From: Devosia geojensis
GTDB taxonomy: Bacteria > Pseudomonadota > Alphaproteobacteria > Rhizobiales > Devosiaceae
Direction: 5' to 3'
DNA length: 64,000 nt
NCBI RefSeq assembly: GCF_000969415.1
Contig: NZ_JZEX01000108.1
Location: 98,663 to 162,662, forward strand
This document shows positions 58,970 through 64,000 of the stretch, one piece after another. The position numbers and the translations under genes were made by a program. The notes below the pieces were generated by a model, which saw only the letters and a list, made by a program, of their open reading frames with translations, had not been told where the DNA came from and made no database searches. The stretch's first letter is position 1; each line of letters opens with the position of its first letter.

Positions 58970-60006
58970 TGCCGCACCGCCCCGGCGCTCGGATCGAAGA
59001 AATGGCAGGCGACGGCTCTCGCTCCGTCCGAGGAAAGCGAAGGCTCCGCCTGGCACCTCGCATCGGCCGTCGGGCAGCGCGGCGCAAAATTGCAGCCGAC
59101 GGGGCGGGCGGAGGGCGCGGGCACCGTGCCCTTGACCGCCTCCAGCATCGTTCCCGGTTCACGGCTGAAGCCGATCCGGCAATCCATCAGCGCACGCGTA
59201 TAGGGATGGCGCGGGTCGTCGAACAGGTCGTCGACCGGTCCCGCCTCGACGATGCGCCCGGCATACATGACCGCCACCCGGTCGGCGATTTCCGCCACGA
59301 CGCCCAGATCATGGGTGACGAAGACGATGGCGAGGCCGAGTTCGGACTGCAGGTCGCGCAGCAGCCGCAGGATCTGCGCCTGGATGGTGACGTCCAGCGC
59401 CGTGGTCGGCTCGTCGGCGATGAGCAGTTTCGGCCGGCAGGCGAGGGCCATGGCGATCATCACGCGCTGGCACATGCCGCCGGAAAGCTGGTGCGGATAG
59501 TAGTTCTTGTGGCGCTCGACCTTGGGTATGCCGACCTGCTCCAGAAGGTCCATGACGCGCCGGTCGACGGCGGCCCCGCGCAGCTCCGTATGCTCGCCGA
59601 TCGCCTCGGCGATCTGCGCGCCGACGCGCTTGACCGGATTGAGCGCCGCCATCGGGTTCTGGAAGATCATCGTCACGTCGCGGCCGCGGACGGCGTTGAT
59701 GACGCGTTCCGGCGCGCCCATCGTTTCCGTGCCGAACAGCCGGACCGATCCCGTGGCCTTGAGTCCGTCGTCGAGAAGCCCCAGCGCCGACATGCAGGTC
59801 AGGCTCTTGCCGCAGCCGCTTTCCCCGACGAGACAGAGCGTCTCGCCGGGCATGACGGAAAGGCTCACCTGCTCCACCAGGTCGACCGGCCCGGCCGACA
59901 CGGTGAGGCCGGCGATCTCGAGCACCGGCTCGGTTGCGTGCCGGCCTGCCGGCGGATGGGAGGCGGCATGGATGCCGCCTCTTGCCTGGGTCGTTGCTTC
60001 GGCCAT
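58966..60006 (-). CDS. ABC transporter ATP-binding protein, DppD type
   Basis: A 346-residue ATPase. Walker A is GESGCGKSL, with the Mg-coordinating Ser kept but the next residue Leu. The Q-loop is [10 protein letters not shown], the signature LSGGMCQR, Walker [13 protein letters not shown] and the H-loop VTHD. The C-terminal oligopeptide_HPY part is complete, with [10 protein letters not shown] and the cysteines [15 protein letters not shown]. Its ATG overlaps the receptor stop as TGATG. Confidence 0.93.
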   Translation of the reverse strand: MAEATTQARGGIHAASHPPAGRHATEPVLEIAGLTVSAGPVDLVEQVSLSVMPGETLCLVGESGCGKSLTCMSALGLLDDGLKATGSVRLFGTETMGAPERVINAVRGRDVTMIFQNPMAALNPVKRVGAQIAEAIGEHTELRGAAVDRRVMDLLEQVGIPKVERHKNYYPHQLSGGMCQRVMIAMALACRPKLLIADEPTTALDVTIQAQILRLLRDLQSELGLAIVFVTHDLGVVAEIADRVAVMYAGRIVEAGPVDDLFDDPRHPYTRALMDCRIGFSREPGTMLEAVKGTVPAPSARPVGCNFAPRCPTADARCQAEPSLSSDGARAVACHFFDPSAGAVRQ

Positions 60007-61589
60007 CAGTTGCCGGCGAAGCTGAGATTATAGGGACGCAGGTCCATGTAGTAGAACGTGTAGGGCTGCCAGTTCACGTCCTTGGCCACGCCATAGGTCT
60101 CGAGCGGCTGGTAGAGGATGGTGCCGGGAGCGTCGTCCTTCCAGATTTCCAGCATTTCCCAGGCGGCGTCCTGACGCGTCTTGAGATCGACGGTGCTTTC
60201 GAGGACTGCCCCCAGCTCGTTGAAGCGCGCGAGGTTCTCGGTGCCGATCCAGCTCTCGTTGGTGCGCTGCGGGCCGCCGAACGGACCCCAGAGGTTCCAG
60301 AGGCCGCCGACCGGGTCGGGGTAGCGGGTGGAGTTGGACCACGTGCGCACCTGGAGGGTCTTGAAATCGACGCCCGAGAAGCTCTCGACCACGTTGAGCT
60401 CGACGTTGAGGCCGACCGCCTTCCACATCTCGACGATCGCCTGCGCGGCCGGCAGGGCGTTGAGGTAGTAGTAGGGCTGGGTGGTGTAGCGGATCAGCTC
60501 GCCGTTGTATCCGGCCTCTTCGAGGAGCGCCTTGGCGCGTTCCGGATCGTATTCGAGGCCGACATGGTCGGGGTTATACATCTCCCCGAACTCCGGATAC
60601 TGGTGCCCATTGGGCACCACGGCCTGTCCGCCCCACAGCGCCTCGTTGAGCAGCTGCCGGTCGATGGCGAGGTTCATGGCCTGGCGCACGCGCACGTCGC
60701 TCAGCGCCGGGTCGGTGACGGTGTAGACCAGCACGTGCGAGTTCGCGAGCACCACCGAGCGGGTCTCGATGTCGTCATAGCTGTTGATCTGGCCGATCTG
60801 GTCGGGCGCGACATTGGTGATGATGTCGAACTCGCCGGATACGAGCCCGGCGACCCGGGTCGAGGGCTCGGGCACTTCGCGGAAGGTCACCGATGCGGCC
60901 GTCGGGGTGCCGCCGAAATAGTCGTCATTGGCGACGAGCCGGATGGATTCGTCGGCCTTGTAGCTGTCGAGCATGTAGGGACCCGTACCCACCGGGAACA
61001 TCGGCACGCCGCCGTCGGTCTCGGCCTTCTCCAGCCAGTCCTGCTTGTTGACGATCCACGACGCCCAGGACGCGAGGCGCTGCTCGAGCAGCGGATCGGG
61101 CGCCTTGGTGACGAAGTGCACGGTGGTGTCGTCGATCGCCTTCACTTCCTTGAGCACCGAGAAATAGGCCGGGCCCTCGGGCAGCAGCGCATCCTCGCCG
61201 CTGAGGCGCTCGGGCGAGAAGGTGAAGACCACGTCCTCGGCGGTAAGGGGCGCGCCGTTGTGGAAGGTGACGTCGTCGCGCAGCTTGATTTCCAGCGTCA
61301 CGTCGTCGAGGCGCGTCCAGCTGGCAGCCAGGCTCGGCACCAGCGCGGAACCGCCGCCGCCCTCGGCCGAGAGGAAATCGCGTCGGATCAGCGTGTCGAA
61401 GATGCTGTAGTTGACGCGGGTGCCCACATTGGAGAGCTCCTTGCCCGGCTCCAGCGTTGCCGGCAGGTCGGCGACGCCGACGACCAGGTCCCGGCGCTCC
61501 TGCGCCATCGCGAAGGAGGAGCTGGCGGCCAGGAGGAGCGCCACCATTGCTTTCGTCAGGTTGCGTGGGAGATAGCGGGAAAATGGCAC
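60006..61589 (-). CDS. ABC transporter substrate-binding protein, family 5
   Basis: A 527-residue periplasmic receptor. The signal peptide (1-29) ends [46 protein letters not shown] and [14 protein letters not shown] are SBP_bac_5 landmarks, and [20 protein letters not shown] is the mid-protein motif. It heads the eight-gene minus-strand operon ending at 53317. The ligand is presumably a phosphodiester-type organic compound, given the downstream enzymes; most glycerophosphodiester importers (Ugp) use a different receptor family. Confidence 0.92.
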   Translation of the reverse strand: MPFSRYLPRNLTKAMVALLLAASSSFAMAQERRDLVVGVADLPATLEPGKELSNVGTRVNYSIFDTLIRRDFLSAEGGGGSALVPSLAASWTRLDDVTLEIKLRDDVTFHNGAPLTAEDVVFTFSPERLSGEDALLPEGPAYFSVLKEVKAIDDTTVHFVTKAPDPLLEQRLASWASWIVNKQDWLEKAETDGGVPMFPVGTGPYMLDSYKADESIRLVANDDYFGGTPTAASVTFREVPEPSTRVAGLVSGEFDIITNVAPDQIGQINSYDDIETRSVVLANSHVLVYTVTDPALSDVRVRQAMNLAIDRQLLNEALWGGQAVVPNGHQYPEFGEMYNPDHVGLEYDPERAKALLEEAGYNGELIRYTTQPYYYLNALPAAQAIVEMWKAVGLNVELNVVESFSGVDFKTLQVRTWSNSTRYPDPVGGLWNLWGPFGGPQRTNESWIGTENLARFNELGAVLESTVDLKTRQDAAWEMLEIWKDDAPGTILYQPLETYGVAKDVNWQPYTFYYMDLRPYNLSFAGN

Positions 61590-61640
61590 TTGGAGCCCCT
61601 TCGATGATGAATTGGGGGGCTGGCTAAGCCATGCATGTTG

Positions 61641-61658
61641 CGCTTCGACAACGAAGCG
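61641..61658. promoter_or_regulatory. Inverted repeat CGCTTCG-N4-CGAAGCG in a divergent promoter region
   Basis: A perfect 7+7 repeat with an ACAA spacer lies about 52 bases upstream of the receptor ATG and 152 bases upstream of the MFS start. TGGCTAAGCCA, an odd palindrome, is at 61621-61631. Either could be an operator. Confidence 0.4.
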
Positions 61659-61809
61659 ATGTCAGTTCTGTGAAAGCGGGGGAGAACGCCAAGTCGTGTC
61701 GGTTCGCGCCGAACGCTTTGCGCCGCAGGTGATAACGACAGGCCGCGGCCGGCATGCTATTGAAGGCTATACCGACGCCTTTACTTCCAGCCTTTTCGGA
61801 CCAGCTCGA

Positions 61810-63012
61810 TTGACCGCCATAGCCAGCGCCCCGGCGACCAGCATCGCCGGCAAGACCACGCTCTCGATCATCATCATGGTCAGCGTCTGCCACCTCATCA
61901 ACGATGTGGTGCAGTCGCTGCTGTCGGCGATCTACCCGATCCTGAAAGACAATTACGGGCTCGACTACGTCCAGATCGGGCTCCTGACCCTCACCTTCCA
62001 GTGCGTGGCCTCGCTCCTGCAGCCGGCGATCGGCATGTATACCGATAAGCGCCCCTTGCCCTATTCGCTGCCGGTCGGCATGGCCTCGAGCCTGGTGGGC
62101 CTGATCATCCTCGGCTTCGCGCAGAGCTACTGGCTGCTGCTGGTCGGCTCGGCGTTCGTCGGGCTGGGCTCGGCGATCTTCCATCCCGAATCGAGCCGCG
62201 TGGCGCGCCTTGCGTCCGGCGGGCGGCACGGGCTGGCGCAATCGCTGTTCCAGGTGGGCGGCAATGTCGGCTCGGCCATCGGGCCGCTGCTCGCCGCGTT
62301 CGTCGTGCTGCGGCACGGGCAATGGAGCGTCAGCCTCTTTGCCGTCGGCTCGCTCGTCGGCATCTTCATCCTGTGGCGCGTCGGCAATTGGTATGCCGAG
62401 CATCGGCGGGCCAATGCGGGCAGGGCGCCGGCCAGCACCGCGCTGATCTTCGACAAGCGCACCACGATCATCGCGCTGACCGTGCTCGCCGTCCTCACCC
62501 TGACCAAGAACGCCTATATGGCGAGCCTGTCGAGCTACTACACCTTCTTCCTCATCGATAAATTCCAGGTCAGCGTGCAGGACGCCCAGCTCCTGCTCTT
62601 CGTGTTCCTCGGCGCATCGGCGGTGGGCGTGTTCCTCGGCGGGCCGATCGGCGACCGGTTCGGGGTCAAGTTCGTGATCTGGTTCTCGATCCTCGGCGTG
62701 CTGCCCTTCACCCTCGCGATGCCTTATGCCGACCTCACCTGGACGGTGGTCCTCACCATTCTCGTCGGCCTGATCTTCTCGTCCGCCTTCTCGGCGATCG
62801 TGGTGTTCGCCCAGGAGCTGATGCCGGGCCGCATAGGCATGATCGCCGGCATCTTCTTCGGCTTCGCCTTCGGCGCCGGCGGCATCGCGGCGGCCGCCCT
62901 CGGCGCCCTCGCCGACACCACCAGCATCCAACACGTCTTCTGGCTCTGCTCCTTCCTGCCCCTCGCCGGATTGCTCACCGTGTTCCTGCCGGACATGGGG
63001 AAGGTGAGGTAG
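61810..63012 (+). CDS. MFS transporter, fosmidomycin-resistance (Fsr)-like
   Basis: A 400-residue major facilitator. ITS core MVSVCHLINDVVQSLLSAIY begins at about residue 30, then GMYTDKRPLPYSLPVGM, and GLGSAIFHPESSRVARLASG followed by GLAQSLFQVGGNVGSAIGPL, which are strong Fsr-family signatures. GGPIGDRFGVKFV is the second-half MFS loop. The TTG at 61810 gives the family's usual length; longer in-frame starts extend back to 61612 but read as low-complexity, Cys/Arg-rich sequence. Fsr pumps export phosphonate antibiotics and other drugs; the neighbouring operon handles phosphoesters, so a linked substrate is possible. Confidence 0.85.
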   Translation: MTAIASAPATSIAGKTTLSIIIMVSVCHLINDVVQSLLSAIYPILKDNYGLDYVQIGLLTLTFQCVASLLQPAIGMYTDKRPLPYSLPVGMASSLVGLIILGFAQSYWLLLVGSAFVGLGSAIFHPESSRVARLASGGRHGLAQSLFQVGGNVGSAIGPLLAAFVVLRHGQWSVSLFAVGSLVGIFILWRVGNWYAEHRRANAGRAPASTALIFDKRTTIIALTVLAVLTLTKNAYMASLSSYYTFFLIDKFQVSVQDAQLLLFVFLGASAVGVFLGGPIGDRFGVKFVIWFSILGVLPFTLAMPYADLTWTVVLTILVGLIFSSAFSAIVVFAQELMPGRIGMIAGIFFGFAFGAGGIAAAALGALADTTSIQHVFWLCSFLPLAGLLTVFLPDMGKVR

Positions 63013-63087
63013 CGATGATAGATTGACGGCTAATCTCGATCGTAATGCTTCTTCCCATCGGCATCCACGACTGTTTATGGGATGATA

Positions 63088-63855
63088 CTAAGTCGGAAGC
63101 GGTAGCTTTCCGCGATAGGCTCGAGGTTGTTTAAGTCTTGTGCTGTCCACGTATCGTCGTTCCCTGCCGTAGTCAGCCGATGGATATCGCGCTCTGCGAT
63201 CAAGTACACTTTTGTAGTTCCCGGTCTCTATTTCATGGCGTTCCGTTTCACGTAGGGATTTAGCGCGCGCTAGCGCGATAAGAAGTTGGTTGGCGTCGTC
63301 ATCGCCAATCTCCGTGAGTAACAGATCGCCGTCGAAATAACGTCCCCGCACCCAGCGTAAGACATCATGAATGGCCACCAAGGCATCAGAAACTTTTCGC
63401 CGAGTAGCTGGGGCTAACAGGTTGGCGACACCACTAAGCTGCTCCAGGTCGTTGTGACCAATTCGTTTGTGCCTCCAAGTGCGTGCGAATTCAGTTTTCT
63501 GACGAGCTTTTGCCGCTCGGCGCACTAGCTCCGCTTTGTGCTTTGTGGGATCCAGTTGGGCCAGTGTTTCAACACAGATATTTTCCCGTCCCATCATCCG
63601 GGCTGGATCAGTTAAACGGCAAATACCCAGTAGAACATGGTCAAAAAGCATGTCCTGCACCGTGTACCAGAAATGGCCACTACTACTATTTAGCAGTTCG
63701 ACGCGTTCTTCCGAGCCAAACAGAGCTTCGTAGCGGTCCCAATTTGAGGAAACGCGCCAAAACTCTTGCAGGCAATGGTAGTATGCGGAGCCATACTTAA
63801 TACCCAGCACTCGCTGATCCTCAGCGAGTGCTTCTGCGGGCGTCCTGTGGACCAT
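63088..63855 (-). CDS. AbiU2-like HEPN-domain protein (putative RNase/defence toxin)
   Basis: A 255-residue protein. ERVELLNSSSGHFWYTVQDM and LLGICRLTDPARM resemble the start of the HEPN_AbiU2 family, and TWRHKRIGHNDLEQ supplies the RxHKRIGH pattern (R-X5-H) of HEPN ribonucleases. The N-terminal 20 residues are a plausible start only five bases after the nrdJ stop. G+C here is about 51% against about 64% nearby, which suggests recent transfer. Function in phage defence or toxicity is inferred. Confidence 0.6.
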   Translation of the reverse strand: MVHRTPAEALAEDQRVLGIKYGSAYYHCLQEFWRVSSNWDRYEALFGSEERVELLNSSSGHFWYTVQDMLFDHVLLGICRLTDPARMMGRENICVETLAQLDPTKHKAELVRRAAKARQKTEFARTWRHKRIGHNDLEQLSGVANLLAPATRRKVSDALVAIHDVLRWVRGRYFDGDLLLTEIGDDDANQLLIALARAKSLRETERHEIETGNYKSVLDRRARYPSADYGRERRYVDSTRLKQPRAYRGKLPLPT

Positions 63856-63860
63856 CTACT

Positions 63861-64000
63861 TCAGCTACACCCCGTCGTCGTCCCACATGTGTCGCACTTC
63901 AGGCACGTGCCGTTCCGCACCATGGTGAAGTTGTGGCACTCGGTGCACTGGTCGCCGGTGTAGCCCTTCATCTGCGCTTCGGCGCGCAGCAGCCCTGTGT
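63861..64000 (-). CDS. nrdJ: Vitamin B12-dependent ribonucleotide reductase, C-terminus (truncated by window edge)
   Basis: The last 46 codons are present. They read CTECHNFTMVRNGTCLKCDT and end CGTTTGCS, the zinc-ribbon-like cysteine tail of class II (NrdJ) reductases. These enzymes make deoxyribonucleotides using adenosylcobalamin. The visible part carries the C-terminal cysteines that shuttle reducing equivalents. Only the tail can be seen. Confidence 0.93.
   Translation of the reverse strand, partial: TGLLRAEAQMKGYTGDQCTECHNFTMVRNGTCLKCDTCGTTTGCS

Noticed and set aside
61659..61674. Possible Pho box (ATGTCAG followed by CTGTGAA) upstream of the phosphodiester operon
   Set aside because: The half-site spacing is nine bases, not eleven, and both halves have mismatches, so it does not fit the alphaproteobacterial PhoB site.
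61612..61809. N-terminal extension of the Fsr-like pump
   Set aside because: The extra 66 residues are Cys/Arg-rich, without family similarity, and overlap the promoter region of the divergent operon.
1..64000. CRISPR arrays, tRNA/rRNA genes, insertion sequences or prophage
   Set aside because: No regularly spaced direct repeats, tRNA-like cloverleaf, rRNA sequence or transposase/integrase was recognised in the window.

Overview
The window is a G+C-rich (roughly 64% by eye) chromosomal segment. The gene content points to an alphaproteobacterium of the order Hyphomicrobiales, possibly Devosia-like. The clues are the C-terminus of a B12-dependent ribonucleotide reductase (nrdJ), rhizobial-type exopolysaccharide genes (ExoY-, ExoF- and ExoP-like proteins, a PF11316-type rhamnosyltransferase) and several family-5 (Dpp/Opp-type) ABC transporters. 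The assignment is inference. Genes are tightly packed with many ATGA/GTGA/TGATG overlaps, there is no gene-free stretch longer than about 260 bp, and I saw no rRNA, tRNA, CRISPR array or insertion sequence.

Region 1 (1-6286): a truncated mannonate-dehydratase-like gene and its FadR-type GntR regulator diverge from a five-gene Dpp-type ABC importer operon. A near-palindromic 9-mer occurs on both sides of the regulator gene and is a candidate operator. A 12-bp-stem hairpin ends the operon.

Region 2 (6298-19498, all minus strand): a probable eleven-gene operon. In transcription order it holds a substrate-binding protein, two permeases, two ATPases, two tandem paralogous DUF6282-like metal hydrolases, an allantoinase-like cyclic amidohydrolase, a soluble three-GAF NarL-type histidine kinase, its response regulator and an MFS transporter. 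It looks like an uptake, ring-opening and sensing system for a cyclic amide or ureide; the exact substrate is unknown.

Region 3 (19768-21478): a zinc alcohol dehydrogenase and a Tat-exported cyclophilin-like protein.

Region 4 (21731-49909): a complete Wzx/Wzy-type exopolysaccharide cluster. It has rmlA/D/B/C for dTDP-rhamnose, a GMC oxidoreductase, a LuxR-type regulator with a degenerate receiver, and a GT26 glycosyltransferase fused to a STAS domain. It also has seven other glycosyltransferases, a polymerase, a six-gene amino-sugar operon, a flippase, an ExoY-like initiating transferase, an ExoF-like exporter, and a split chain-length/kinase pair whose kinase-like part has a mutated Walker A lysine. 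A 16-bp motif, roughly TAGAYCGAWTKGACTA, recurs in divergent promoter regions of the cluster and is a candidate regulon box. A 149-bp palindromic element separates two convergent genes.

Region 5 (49977-53217): a split PQQ dehydrogenase (catalytic subunit plus membrane subunit) with a TetR regulator and a clear operator. Region 6 (53317-61589): an eight-gene operon coding for a Dpp-type importer, glycerophosphodiesterase, alkaline-phosphatase-superfamily enzyme and HAD phosphatase, apparently for phosphodiester scavenging. A Fsr-like MFS pump is divergent from it. The right end has a low-G+C AbiU2-like HEPN gene inserted directly behind nrdJ.
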